A DNA stretch of 64,000 nt from Sphingomonas sp. ERG5 (GCF_000803065.1 NZ_JSXI01000043.1:1-64000); one strand, 5' to 3'; positions 8,415 through 16,864 are shown, numbered from the stretch's first letter. Numbers and translations are program-made. The notes: a model not told the origin generated them from the sequence alone.

Positions 8415-10103
8415 TTATAGCTGCCCCTGTTTCATCCGGCCGACTGCATGATCCACCGCCCGGGCGGTTAGCGCCATATAGGTGAGCGATGGATTCTGGC
8501 AGGCCGTGGAGGTCATGCAAGCGCCATCGGTCACGAACAGGTTCGACACCTCATGCGCCTGGTTGAAGCCGTTGAGATACGATGTTTTCGGATCCCGCCC
8601 CATCCGTGCGGTGCCCATTTCGTGGATCGCGAGCCCGCCGATCGGCATTGCCGCATTGGCCTGGACGCCCTGCGCGCCCGCAGCCTCGAGCATCGCTTTC
8701 GCTTCGGCGGCCATCTCGGTCGCCATCGCCCGTTCATTGTCGCCCCATTCGAACCGGGTGTTGAGGATCGGGATGCCCCATTTGTCCTTCTTTACCGGAT
8801 CGAGGCTGAGGCTGTTCTCGTAATAAGGCAGGCATTCGCCAAAGCCGCCGAGATACATGACCCATGGTCCCAATTCGCGTAGACCCTTTTTGAAATCCGC
8901 GCCAAAGCCGGGGGTCATCGTCCCGCGTGCCCAGTTCATGCGGAATGCGGCGCCCTGGAAACCGAAGCCACGCAGATAGGGCTTGTCCTTTTTGTCCAGA
9001 TTCTGAAAGCGCGCCATATAAAGGCCGGCCGGACGATTGCCGATCGGATGCTTGTCATACATGCCCGGCACCATCCCGAATGCGCTGCCGGTCATCAGGT
9101 GATCCAGCAAATAATGACCGAGCACGCCACTCGTGTTGCCGAGTCCGGTCGGATATTTCTCGCTCTTCGAATTGAGCAGGATCTGCGTCGTGCCCAGCGT
9201 CGAAGCGTTGAGGAACACGATACGCCCGCGATAGGTGCTGCGCGCGCGGCTGTTGGTGTCGATCACACGCACGCCGCTGACCTTGCCTGTCTTGGGGTCA
9301 TGATTCAGCCCCTCGACGATCGCGTTGGTGATGGTGGTGAGGTTGCCGGTCGCCTCGGCGGCAGGCAGAGTCGAACTGATCGAACTGAAATAGGATCCGG
9401 TGGAACAGCCGCGCGCGCACGGCCCGCAATAATGGCATGCCGCCCGGCCATTCAGCTCCTGCGTCAGGATCGCCGATGGTGCGATCGCCAGCCGCCGCTC
9501 CGGAAATTTCTGCGCAATGGCCTCCGCGACTCGGTTCTCGCAGCTGTTCATTGGCATGCCGGGTTGAAAGCGTCCCTCCGGCGCGCTCGGAACATTGAGC
9601 CCGATCGGCCCGGACACGCCGATGAATGTCTCGACCTTATCGTACCAGGGACGGATGTCGTCATATCGGATCGGCCAATCAACGCCGTGGCCGTCGCGGG
9701 CATTGTCGGTGAAGTTGATCTCTCCCCAACGCGGCGTGCATCGGCCCCAGGTGAGCGAGCGGCCGCCCAGATGATAGCCGCGGATCCAGTTGAACGGATG
9801 ATCGGGATCGCGACCATAGGGATGGTCGACGTCCTTCACGAAAAACTGCTCCGTATCCTCACCCAGCGCATAGTCGGTGGAACGCTGAATCGGATAGTCG
9901 CGCTCATAACGCAGCCGGTCGCCCAGGCCGCGAAAGGGAAATTCCCACGGCGCCTTGTGCTCGCCCTGATAGTCATCGGGCGTGATCGGGCGACCGCGCT
10001 CGATGAGCAGGACCTTCAGGCCCTTTTCGGTCAACTCCTTGGCGGCCCAGCCGCCCGAAATCCCCGAGCCGACGACAATCGCATCAAAATCCTGGTTGCT
10101 CAT
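8415..10103 (-). CDS. GMC-family FAD dehydrogenase, large subunit (glucoside 3-dehydrogenase-like)
   Basis: 562 residues. The FAD-binding G-x-G-x-x-G is at residues 12-17 (GSGISG). The C-terminal GMC signature HEMGTARMG begins at about His494, with the partner Asn at about 537 (QNPS), the usual catalytic His/Asn pair. A four-Cys cluster (C223-x2-C-x2-C-x3-C233) lies where related membrane dehydrogenases bind an iron-sulfur centre. It has no signal of its own; the small subunit encoded just upstream carries a Tat signal, so the pair is probably exported together. Start 10103 has GGA six bases upstream; an ATG at 10118 overlapping the upstream stop is possible. Together with the DUF1080 genes and cytochrome c this fits a periplasmic glycoside 3-dehydrogenase rather than a gluconate dehydrogenase (inference). 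Confidence 0.9.
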   Translation of the reverse strand: MSNQDFDAIVVGSGISGGWAAKELTEKGLKVLLIERGRPITPDDYQGEHKAPWEFPFRGLGDRLRYERDYPIQRSTDYALGEDTEQFFVKDVDHPYGRDPDHPFNWIRGYHLGGRSLTWGRCTPRWGEINFTDNARDGHGVDWPIRYDDIRPWYDKVETFIGVSGPIGLNVPSAPEGRFQPGMPMNSCENRVAEAIAQKFPERRLAIAPSAILTQELNGRAACHYCGPCARGCSTGSYFSSISSTLPAAEATGNLTTITNAIVEGLNHDPKTGKVSGVRVIDTNSRARSTYRGRIVFLNASTLGTTQILLNSKSEKYPTGLGNTSGVLGHYLLDHLMTGSAFGMVPGMYDKHPIGNRPAGLYMARFQNLDKKDKPYLRGFGFQGAAFRMNWARGTMTPGFGADFKKGLRELGPWVMYLGGFGECLPYYENSLSLDPVKKDKWGIPILNTRFEWGDNERAMATEMAAEAKAMLEAAGAQGVQANAAMPIGGLAIHEMGTARMGRDPKTSYLNGFNQAHEVSNLFVTDGACMTSTACQNPSLTYMALTARAVDHAVGRMKQGQL

Positions 10104-10114
10104 GGTCTTTCCAA

Positions 10115-10768
10115 TCATCGTGCGCTGAAGGGGGGCAGGGCGATCTGCGCGTAGGAATCCGCACGCTCGCCGGGCCTGACCGTGGCTTCGGGCACATATT
10201 CGTTGGGTATGATGTTGAGCGACAGCTCGACCGAACCGCCAAGCTCGCTGGTGTAATAGCCGAAGATCGTAAGCCGCTTCATCAACACGACGAAGGGAGA
10301 CCATGGAGGCGGTGGAGCGCCCTTTGCGCCGCCCCTGTTGAGCGAAGTGGGCTTGGCCGGCTGCGCTTCGGCCTGGTGCAGCAAGCCGCCGAAATACTCC
10401 GTTTGCTGCGCCGGCGTCAGAGCGGTGAATGGCTTACCGTATTTGGTGACGGCGCCCGTGGCGAATTCAGCCATGCCGGAAAGGAAATTGTCGCGTTCAT
10501 CCGGATGGAACCAGCGCGTGACCATCAGGCCAATGAACGCGGGCACTTCGGCTTGCTTGGCGCCGCCGGTGTCGGTGGCCGGGATGATGAGCTCGGCAAC
10601 ATCTCCGATCAATGCCAGGTCGGAGGGAGCGAGTGTCGTCTCGCCTGCCGCATACGCATCCGGCATGCTGACCGACGCGACCAGCGCCACACCAAGCCAG
10701 GCTCCCAGTTCCAGCAGCTTTCGCCGATTTGGCTGAAAGCTTGCCAACGGATTCCCGTCTGTTCCCAC
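10115..10768 (-). CDS. Gluconate 2-dehydrogenase subunit 3-family protein (Tat-signal small subunit)
   Basis: 217 residues. The N-terminus has a twin-arginine-type signal (PNRRKLLELGAWLG), ending near SMPDAYAAGE. The rest matches the small subunit family that pairs with GMC dehydrogenases in gluconate, glucose and glucoside dehydrogenase complexes. Its role is to carry the FAD subunit through the Tat system and stabilise it. It is the promoter-proximal gene of the dehydrogenase operon and ends 11 bp before the chosen start of the large subunit. The upstream region shared with the divergent cytochrome c gene holds two operator-like sites. Confidence 0.88.
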   Translation of the reverse strand: MGTDGNPLASFQPNRRKLLELGAWLGVALVASVSMPDAYAAGETTLAPSDLALIGDVAELIIPATDTGGAKQAEVPAFIGLMVTRWFHPDERDNFLSGMAEFATGAVTKYGKPFTALTPAQQTEYFGGLLHQAEAQPAKPTSLNRGGAKGAPPPPWSPFVVLMKRLTIFGYYTSELGGSVELSLNIIPNEYVPEATVRPGERADSYAQIALPPFSAR

Positions 10769-10794
10769 GGCAACACTCCCCTATTCCTTTTTTT

Positions 10795-10809
10795 AGTAAT
10801 CGTTTTCAT
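10795..10809. promoter_or_regulatory. LacI-type operator-like site (dehydrogenase operon)
   Basis: AGTAATCGTTTTCAT matches the palindrome at 16865 except for one base in the right arm. It lies 27 bp upstream of the small-subunit start, a position where bound repressor would block the promoter. Confidence 0.6.
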
Positions 10810-10898
10810 ATCGCCCCGAAATTCGCATGGCAATGCTGTTTTATATCTTGCGAGTCGATCGCACGCTGACTCGATTTGGCGAACGGGCTCCGGCTGAT

Positions 10899-10912
10899 TG
10901 TAATCCATTCCA
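10899..10912. promoter_or_regulatory. LacI-type operator-like site (cytochrome c operon)
   Basis: TGTAATCCATTCCA shares the left arm and centre of the site at 7164 in reverse orientation, with one or two mismatches in the right arm. It lies 72 bp upstream of the cytochrome c gene. With the site at 10795 it brackets the divergent promoter region. Confidence 0.5.
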
Positions 10913-10983
10913 AAGCCTGTTAGGCCTCGCCTCGAGATCGCTTTCCACGTTAAGAAAGTGCGGGAATTGGGAGAAGGATTCGA

Positions 10984-11403
10984 ATGCATCGGGATTCCGT
11001 ATCTAGACTGTCGGTCGCCGCTCTGTGTTTCAGCGCCATGACCCTGTCCGTCGGCGCCGCAATCCTCTCTTCCCGGCCCGCCCAGGCCCAGGCGCAGGCA
11101 ATCACCCCGGCGAAAGCGAAGCTCGCCTTTCAATCCTGTGCGATATGTCATTCGGAGAAGGCGGGGGCCTCGGGCCTCGGTCCCAGTCTGGCCGGCATCT
11201 TCGGCAAGCCCGCCGGTCAGGTGAAGGGCTTCAAATATTCCCCAGCGATGTCGACCGCCAAGGTGCGGTGGGATCGGGAGACGCTGGACGCATTCATCGC
11301 CAAACCCAAGACGGTCGTTCCCGGTACGCGCATGTCGTATCCCGGCGTCAGCGACCCCGCCAAGCGGCAAGCGATCATCGACTATATTCAGGCGCTGCGT
11401 TGA
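10984..11403 (+). CDS. Periplasmic class I cytochrome c
   Basis: 139 residues. The Sec signal peptide has a hydrophobic run and an AQAQA cleavage region near residue 38. One c-type haem site is C52-A-I-C55-H56, and Met117 (GTRMSYPG) is the likely sixth ligand, so this is a monohaem class I cytochrome of the cytochrome c2/c550 size. A strong Shine-Dalgarno (GGAGAAGG) precedes the ATG. It is divergent from the GMC dehydrogenase operon and probably accepts electrons from its FAD, passing them to the respiratory chain. It heads a plus-strand unit with an isomerase-like and two DUF1080 genes. Confidence 0.92.
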   Translation: MHRDSVSRLSVAALCFSAMTLSVGAAILSSRPAQAQAQAITPAKAKLAFQSCAICHSEKAGASGLGPSLAGIFGKPAGQVKGFKYSPAMSTAKVRWDRETLDAFIAKPKTVVPGTRMSYPGVSDPAKRQAIIDYIQALR

Positions 11404-11455
11404 GCCGGACGACGCCAACACGACAGATCAAATCGAAATCAGAGGGGACCATATC

Positions 11456-12469
11456 ATGAGCATCCGTCGCAACGCTTTGTCGCTGCTGGCACTGGCCACC
11501 TTGCCGGCCGGCGCTACCGTCGCGCAGGACATGCATGCCGGACATCGCATGGCGGCGGGCCCGCGATGCCTCGGGTTGCCTGAAAGCAAGGTCGCCGTTC
11601 AAACTTATAATTTTGCAGGTCCACTGACCGGCACCACCATTCCGGTGGAGTGGGATGCCCTACCGATGCCGGCGAAATTCCAGAAGGCGATGCCGACATT
11701 CGCCAACGTGTTCGGGCCGCGGGCCTCCCAGCCGACTCGCGAACAAATTGCGACGGTGCTCAAAAACATTCGCGATCTCGGCTATCGCAACGTCGAGGGT
11801 TTCGACCTGATTTCGCAAAGTTCGCCGGAAACCTATGCGGAGTTGCTCAAGGCCAATGGCCTGCAAGCCATTGGCAATCATACCGAGCTCGACCCGGCGC
11901 AATGGCCGGCGCGGCTTGCCGAAGCCAAGACGCGTGGGCAGGCCTTTGTAGGATCCAGCGGTTTCGGCAAACCGGGTTTCGATACGCTGGAACACACGCT
12001 GGAGACGGCGCGCAACCTGAATGAGCTGGGCAGGGCAGCCCAGGCGCAAGGCTTGAAACTCTATGTGCATAATCACGACAAGGAATTGTCCACTCAGTTC
12101 CTGTACGACAGGGGTGACGGCAAGTCGGTGATGACCAGTGCATGGGAAATCGTCGCGGCGAATACCGACCCCCGCCTGGTTCATTTCGAGGTCGATGTCT
12201 TCTGGGCACTGGCCGCGTTCAAGCCCGAGCATTTCAACGATCTGATTGCGTTTCTGGAAAGGAATCACAGCCGCATCGCCATGCTGCACATCAAGGATCT
12301 GTCCGCGGAAGGCGCCATGGTCGCGCCCGGAAAGGGCATGATCGACTGGCGCAAGGTGGTCACTGCCGCGGGACCGCAGGTCGCGTATTACATCATCGAA
12401 TATGACTTGCCTTCCGATGCGGCGAAGGTGTCGAAGGAAGGATACAAATACCTCACCTGCAAAGCGTAG
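11456..12469 (+). CDS. Exported sugar phosphate isomerase/epimerase-like protein
   Basis: 337 residues. It has a hydrophobic N-terminal signal (ALSLLALATLPAGATVAQ), then a xylose-isomerase-like TIM barrel with likely metal ligands in VEGFD, VHNHDKE, EVDVFW, LHIKD and IIEYD. RBS AGAGGGGA stands well placed before the ATG. An exported member of a family usually found in the cytosol is notable: in keto-glycoside loci such proteins are candidates for hydratase, epimerase or deglycosidase steps on 3-keto sugars. It stands three bases upstream of a DUF1080 gene, so the two are almost certainly co-translated. The exact reaction is unknown. Confidence 0.87.
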   Translation: MSIRRNALSLLALATLPAGATVAQDMHAGHRMAAGPRCLGLPESKVAVQTYNFAGPLTGTTIPVEWDALPMPAKFQKAMPTFANVFGPRASQPTREQIATVLKNIRDLGYRNVEGFDLISQSSPETYAELLKANGLQAIGNHTELDPAQWPARLAEAKTRGQAFVGSSGFGKPGFDTLEHTLETARNLNELGRAAQAQGLKLYVHNHDKELSTQFLYDRGDGKSVMTSAWEIVAANTDPRLVHFEVDVFWALAAFKPEHFNDLIAFLERNHSRIAMLHIKDLSAEGAMVAPGKGMIDWRKVVTAAGPQVAYYIIEYDLPSDAAKVSKEGYKYLTCKA

Positions 12470-12472
12470 ATA

Positions 12473-13264
12473 ATGACCCGGGCAATCAAGGCGGCGCTGC
12501 TCCTGTCCCTCGCACTGGCCTCGGTGCCGGGACAAGCGAAGGGGAGGTGGCAACCCCTGTTCGATGGCAAGACGTTGAACGGCTGGACGCCAAAAATACG
12601 CGGCCTTCCCTTGGGGCAGGACGATAAGAAGGTCTTCACGGTCAAGGACGGCGTGATCCACGTTTCGCACGCGAATTATGCGGCCTTCGATATGCATTTT
12701 GCACATCTGTTCTACCATACGCCGTTCAAGGCCTTCCGCCTCCAGCTTGACTATCGTTTTCTTGACGCCCGCCCGCCCGGCGTGCCCGATTGGGCAACGG
12801 CGAATAGCGGCATCATGTTCGACAGCCAGCCGCCGGAAACCATGCCGCTCGACCAGGCATTTCCGATCTCCGTCGAATTTCAGTTGCTCGGCAAGGTGGA
12901 TGACAAGGATCGGCCGACCGGGGCAGTCTGTACGCCCGGAACGATCGTTTCGATCGGCGGCGTCCCGCAAACCGAGCATTGCATCCAGCCCAGCAACGCG
13001 CAGACGATCGCTCCGGGCATCTGGGTGCGGGCGGAATTGCGCGTCGATGCCAAGGGACATGTGACTCAGCTGATCAACGACAGGATCGTCGCAGAATATG
13101 ACGATGTTGCGCTGGCGCCCGACGAACTCGATGGCTCGAATCCGATGTACAAAGCGATGTTTCCCGGGGGCGTATCGCTGAAAACCCTCGGACATTATGT
13201 TGCGCTTCAAGGTGAGGGGCAGGACGTGGAATTCAGGAATATCCGGGTCATGCCGCTTCGCTGA
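12473..13264 (+). CDS. Exported DUF1080 protein (3-keto-disaccharide hydrolase family) 1
   Basis: 263 residues with a signal peptide (AALLLSLALASVPGQAKG). The DUF1080 opening motif is LFDGKTLNGW (about residues 29-38), followed by a beta-sandwich concanavalin-like fold with LQLDYRFLDA and NSGIMFDSQPP. Characterised members hydrolyse or eliminate the glycosidic bond of 3-keto-glucosides. It differs from its neighbour in length and in inserts (PTGAVCTPGTIVS, with two Cys in this stretch), so the two copies probably have different leaving-group or linkage preferences. It is third in the cytochrome c unit, three bases after the isomerase-like gene. Confidence 0.88.
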   Translation: MTRAIKAALLLSLALASVPGQAKGRWQPLFDGKTLNGWTPKIRGLPLGQDDKKVFTVKDGVIHVSHANYAAFDMHFAHLFYHTPFKAFRLQLDYRFLDARPPGVPDWATANSGIMFDSQPPETMPLDQAFPISVEFQLLGKVDDKDRPTGAVCTPGTIVSIGGVPQTEHCIQPSNAQTIAPGIWVRAELRVDAKGHVTQLINDRIVAEYDDVALAPDELDGSNPMYKAMFPGGVSLKTLGHYVALQGEGQDVEFRNIRVMPLR

Positions 13265-13292
13265 AGGATTTGCCGCAAGCAAGGGGGCGAGA

Positions 13293-14045
13293 ATGCTATC
13301 CGCTGTGATGATCCTGTTGTTGCAGGCCTCGACGCCCGTCGTGGCGAAGCCGCAGGATACCGAAAAATGGTCCCCCGAGCCGCCGATCGTGACACCGGCC
13401 GCGGCCATCGGGAATCCGCCCTCCGACGCCGTCATTCTGTTCGACGGACGAAATCTCGATCAGTGGGTGTCCACTATTGACGGCTCTTCGGCGAAATGGC
13501 CGATCCGTGACGGCATTCTCACCGTCGACAAAAAGGCGGGCAATATTCAGACCCGACGTACCTTCCGCAACTTCCAGATCCATCTGGAATGGCGGATCCC
13601 GGCGGACGTCGACGGAGAAGGCCAGGGGCGCGGGAACAGCGGTCTGTTCCTTGCCTCGACCGGGCCCGGTGACGAAGGATATGAGCTGCAGATCCTGGAC
13701 AGCTATCATCACAAAACCTACGTCAACGGCCAGGCGGGCAGCATCTACAAACAATATCCTCCGCTGGTGAATGCGACACTGTCGCCGGGCAAATGGCAGA
13801 GTTATGATGTTATCTGGACCGCGCCGGCATTCGCGCCGGATGGTGCGCTGGAAAGTCCTGCCAGAATGACCGCGTTGCTGAACGGTGTCGTGATTCAGTC
13901 GGACGCGGTGCTCAAAGGCCGGACGGTCTATATCGGCCAGCCCAGTTACAAGGTGCATGGTGCGGCGGCGATCAAGCTACAGGCGCACGGTGACCCCAGC
14001 CGCCCGATCAGTTTTCGCAATATCTGGGTCCGCGAACTGCCTTGA
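13293..14045 (+). CDS. Exported DUF1080 protein (3-keto-disaccharide hydrolase family) 2
   Basis: 250 residues. A short N-terminal signal (MLSAVMILLLQASTPVVA) is followed by the family motif ILFDGRNLDQW. Further canonical segments are WRIP, RGNSGLFL, YELQILDSY and the end ISFRNIWVREL, the classic DUF1080 layout. The start at 13293 has AGGGGG just upstream; an upstream in-frame ATG at 13197 would overlap the preceding gene by 68 bp and lacks a signal peptide. It probably cleaves 3-keto-glycosides made by the GMC dehydrogenase, as hydrolase or 1,2-lyase (inference from family and context). Last gene of the unit. Confidence 0.9.
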   Translation: MLSAVMILLLQASTPVVAKPQDTEKWSPEPPIVTPAAAIGNPPSDAVILFDGRNLDQWVSTIDGSSAKWPIRDGILTVDKKAGNIQTRRTFRNFQIHLEWRIPADVDGEGQGRGNSGLFLASTGPGDEGYELQILDSYHHKTYVNGQAGSIYKQYPPLVNATLSPGKWQSYDVIWTAPAFAPDGALESPARMTALLNGVVIQSDAVLKGRTVYIGQPSYKVHGAAAIKLQAHGDPSRPISFRNIWVRELP

Positions 14046-14074
14046 AGCGGAAGCGGGGGCGATAGTTCGCGCGT

Positions 14075-14311
14075 TCATCGGGTGGAAAAGTCCAGCTTGG
14101 CCGAACCCTGGTGGCGAAGCCGTTGTTCGAGACGCTCCGCCACGGAACGGCGGATCGGCTCACCCGCCCGAACCTTGCGCCAAGTATTATAGCTGATACC
14201 AAATTGAGGCATTAGTTTTTCATCGGTCTGACCAACGAGGTGCGCCGACATCAGGGTCACGACCTTGGCATCGACGATCCGAAGGCTGGCGCGCGCAGGT
14301 TGCGAAGCCAT
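14075..14311 (-). CDS. Small HTH-like protein, unknown function
   Basis: 78 residues, basic, with a predicted helix-turn-helix-like segment LMPQFGISYNTWRKVRAGEP and a following RRSVAERLEQR helix. AAGGAG six bases before the ATG gives a convincing start. It lies downstream of the TonB receptor on the same strand but is separated from it by a strong hairpin, so it is probably transcribed alone. Possibly a DNA-binding accessory regulator. I recall similar small proteins in sphingomonads but no characterised function. Confidence 0.7.
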   Translation of the reverse strand: MASQPARASLRIVDAKVVTLMSAHLVGQTDEKLMPQFGISYNTWRKVRAGEPIRRSVAERLEQRLRHQGSAKLDFSTR

Positions 14312-14383
14312 AATTCACTCCTTGAAGATCGGAAAACTGCGGCGCGGGCACTCCCGGGAAGTGGAGGGCCCGCGCCGATCTGA

Positions 14384-14405
14384 ACCTTCCAGGGGGCTGG
14401 AAGGT
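14384..14405 (-). terminator. Hairpin after the TonB-dependent receptor gene
   Basis: Perfect nine-base arms ACCTTCCAG and CTGGAAGGT with a GGGG loop stand five bases beyond the receptor stop. A second GC hairpin (arms GGCGCGGGC at 14341 and GCCCGCGCC at 14368) follows. Together they form a likely terminator. Confidence 0.7.
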
Positions 14406-14410
14406 CGATG

Positions 14411-16735
14411 TCAGAATTTCACGCCAGCTCGGATGCCATAAGTGCGTGGATCTCCCGGCACGACAGTGGTCAGGCTGTCGCGGCCAAGGCTGGGCGGATT
14501 GAAGCTCACGGCGTTCACCGTGATGGTATTTTCCAGATTTTTGGCGAAACCCTGCACATACCAGCGATGATCGGGCGCGTTATAGGTCAGGTTCACTTCA
14601 CTGCGCGTGAAGCTGGGCTGGCGATATTGGCGCGGCACGTTGAACGCAGTGATGACATAGGAATCGCTCAGCCGTGAGCGCGCCCCGAAATCGATCGAAC
14701 CGCCATTACCGAGTGGCTGGCTGTAACTATAGCCAGCCGAGGCAACATATTTAGGCGATCGATCGAGCGCCCGGCCCTTATAATCGATCGGCACGATCTG
14801 GCCGTTCTGGCCGATCGGGTTCGGGGTATAATCGGTATATTCGGCGTCGAGCCAGGAGAAGCTCAAGTCGAAGCGATTGCGGCTATCCGGGGTGATGGTC
14901 GCGTCCGCTTCCACACCCTTCACGCGCGCCTTGCCGGCATTGGTGGTGTAATTCACCGGTACGCCAAGGAAGATCTGCGACGTGTTGAGCTGCAGATTAT
15001 TATAGTCGTAATAGAATGCCGCCAAGGTCAGGCGAACCGCATTATCGGCAAAGCGCGTCTTCAGGCCCAACTCATAGGCAGTCAGCGTTTCCGGCTTGTA
15101 ATAGAGCCGGTCCAGCGGGCGCGATTCCGCCACGGTGCAGGTGCGTCCCCGCGTTGCAACGCCCGCTTCGCAGCCATCGTTGAAGCCACCGGCCTTATAA
15201 CCGGTGGAGACCGACCCATAAAGCAAGGTCCGGTCGTTGACGTCAAAGTCGACCCCGGCGCGCCAGGTAATCTTGTCGAACTTCGCCGATGCCGAATTCA
15301 GCGTGGAGCTGTCGGTGGCCGGATTAAACACCGGGCCTCGCTGCATCACGGTAAGGCCGACACGCGACTTGTCGTCTTTCGAATATCGCGCGCCTGCGGT
15401 AATGCGCAGCGTATCGGTCAGGCTATAGGTTGCCTGGCCGAAAACGCCGAAGCTTTTGACGATCGTCGGATCCTGCGGGAAGCCGAAATAGGGCACGCCA
15501 GGGACAAAATCCTTCAGGAAGAGAGCGATGCCCGATTGCTCGCGGAAATACATGCCGCCGAACTGGACCTTGAGTGGGCCGGTGCCTGTCGTCGCAAAAC
15601 GCACTTCGTGCGATTGCTGGGTGTAGAGACCGGTGAATCTGGTGTTTCGGGGGGTAGGCGCTCCACCCGCCACGCCGCCGACGACCGTATCGGCGAATTC
15701 ATCGCGCTTGAATTCGCGATAAGAGCCCAGATAGGTCAGCATCACCGGGCCGAAATCCCAGTTGAACTCCCCGCTGACTCCCCAGGTGTGGTTACGAGTC
15801 GATTGGTCGCCGAGCAGCGAATAACCCCGTCGCCGCAAGTCCGCGGAACTCTTGCCGGCACCGGCATAGACCGCATCGGTATAATCAAATTGATTGGGTT
15901 GCGGGCGATAGAATGTCCCGTCGGCAACCACTCCGATCAGTGAATCGCTCCCCCGCATCCGGCTGTAATCACCCTTGATCAGCAGATTGATATCCGGGCT
16001 GAAGGTGAATAGCGCCTGGGCACGTGCCGACAGGTTGTTCTTGAACGGATCGAATTTATTGCGATCTCCAGCACTCTTGATGAGGTAGCTGTCACGCCGG
16101 TCAAAGGACCCGCCAAAGCGCAGGGCGAGCATGGCATTGACCGGGATGTTGACCATCGCATCCGCCTGGATCGAATCATAATTGCCATAGGCGACATTGG
16201 CGGCCGCCTCGAACTTATCCGAAGGCTTCTTGGTGATGACGTTGACCACGCCCGCCGTGGTATTCTTGCCATAGAGCGTGCCTTGCGGTCCGCGCAGCAC
16301 TTCGACCCGGTCGATGTCGAAGAAGCTGACCTCTTGCGCCTGCGGTCGGGCGATATAGATACCGTCGAGCAGGAACGCGGCGGAAGGATCGCCCTTCTCG
16401 GTATTGTCGCGGCTGGTGATGCCGCGGATCGTGATTTGCAAACCGCCGGTGCGGTCGATCGACAAATTGGGCACCTGATCGCCCAGTGCTGTGGCGTTGG
16501 TAATGCCGGCGGTGCGTAGCGCGTCCCCGCCGATGGCGGTCAGCGCGATCGGAGTCTTGGAGGCGAGCGACGATGTGCGTTGTGCCGTCACGACGATATC
16601 GCCCCCCGCGACCGCATCCGCGAGAGGTGCGGCCTCTAGTTCGCTTTTGGGGACATCCTGTGCGTAAACCGCCGGCGCGGACGCGCTCAGTGCAACAAAG
16701 GCGGCGCCATAAAGTAATCGATTACGTTCCCTCAT
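14411..16735 (-). CDS. TonB-dependent outer-membrane receptor
   Basis: 774 residues. The signal peptide ends near APAVYAQD. A TonB box (DIVVTAQR, about residues 45-52) comes next, then the plug domain (PIALTAIGGDALR, VLRGPQGTLYGKNTTAG) and the 22-strand barrel ending in GIRAGVKF with terminal Phe. It imports a substrate across the outer membrane using TonB/ExbBD energy. The start at 16735 is set by GGGAGG a few bases upstream; the ATG at 16747 would precede that site. Operator-like palindromes lie 130 bp upstream and inside codons 4-7. It is the likely glycoside importer of the locus. Confidence 0.95.
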   Translation of the reverse strand: MRERNRLLYGAAFVALSASAPAVYAQDVPKSELEAAPLADAVAGGDIVVTAQRTSSLASKTPIALTAIGGDALRTAGITNATALGDQVPNLSIDRTGGLQITIRGITSRDNTEKGDPSAAFLLDGIYIARPQAQEVSFFDIDRVEVLRGPQGTLYGKNTTAGVVNVITKKPSDKFEAAANVAYGNYDSIQADAMVNIPVNAMLALRFGGSFDRRDSYLIKSAGDRNKFDPFKNNLSARAQALFTFSPDINLLIKGDYSRMRGSDSLIGVVADGTFYRPQPNQFDYTDAVYAGAGKSSADLRRRGYSLLGDQSTRNHTWGVSGEFNWDFGPVMLTYLGSYREFKRDEFADTVVGGVAGGAPTPRNTRFTGLYTQQSHEVRFATTGTGPLKVQFGGMYFREQSGIALFLKDFVPGVPYFGFPQDPTIVKSFGVFGQATYSLTDTLRITAGARYSKDDKSRVGLTVMQRGPVFNPATDSSTLNSASAKFDKITWRAGVDFDVNDRTLLYGSVSTGYKAGGFNDGCEAGVATRGRTCTVAESRPLDRLYYKPETLTAYELGLKTRFADNAVRLTLAAFYYDYNNLQLNTSQIFLGVPVNYTTNAGKARVKGVEADATITPDSRNRFDLSFSWLDAEYTDYTPNPIGQNGQIVPIDYKGRALDRSPKYVASAGYSYSQPLGNGGSIDFGARSRLSDSYVITAFNVPRQYRQPSFTRSEVNLTYNAPDHRWYVQGFAKNLENTITVNAVSFNPPSLGRDSLTTVVPGDPRTYGIRAGVKF
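16714..16725. promoter_or_regulatory. Perfect operator-like palindrome inside receptor codons 4-7
   Basis: GTAATCGATTAC is a perfect 12-bp palindrome and the centre of the motif seen upstream of the other units. It is encoded by the Arg-Asn-Arg-Leu stretch just after the receptor's start and uses the codon TTA, unusual in this GC-rich genome. It could be a roadblock operator. Confidence 0.5.
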
Positions 16736-16864
16736 ACATCCTCCCATTTTTGGCTCGTTCCCACGGCCTTACGTTTCACACCCTTGTTTTGCGGGCTTGG
16801 CTTCGAAAGACTCCCTCGTCCATCAAAGCCCGAAGAGAGTAGGGGGGGATTGTCAATCGAGTCA

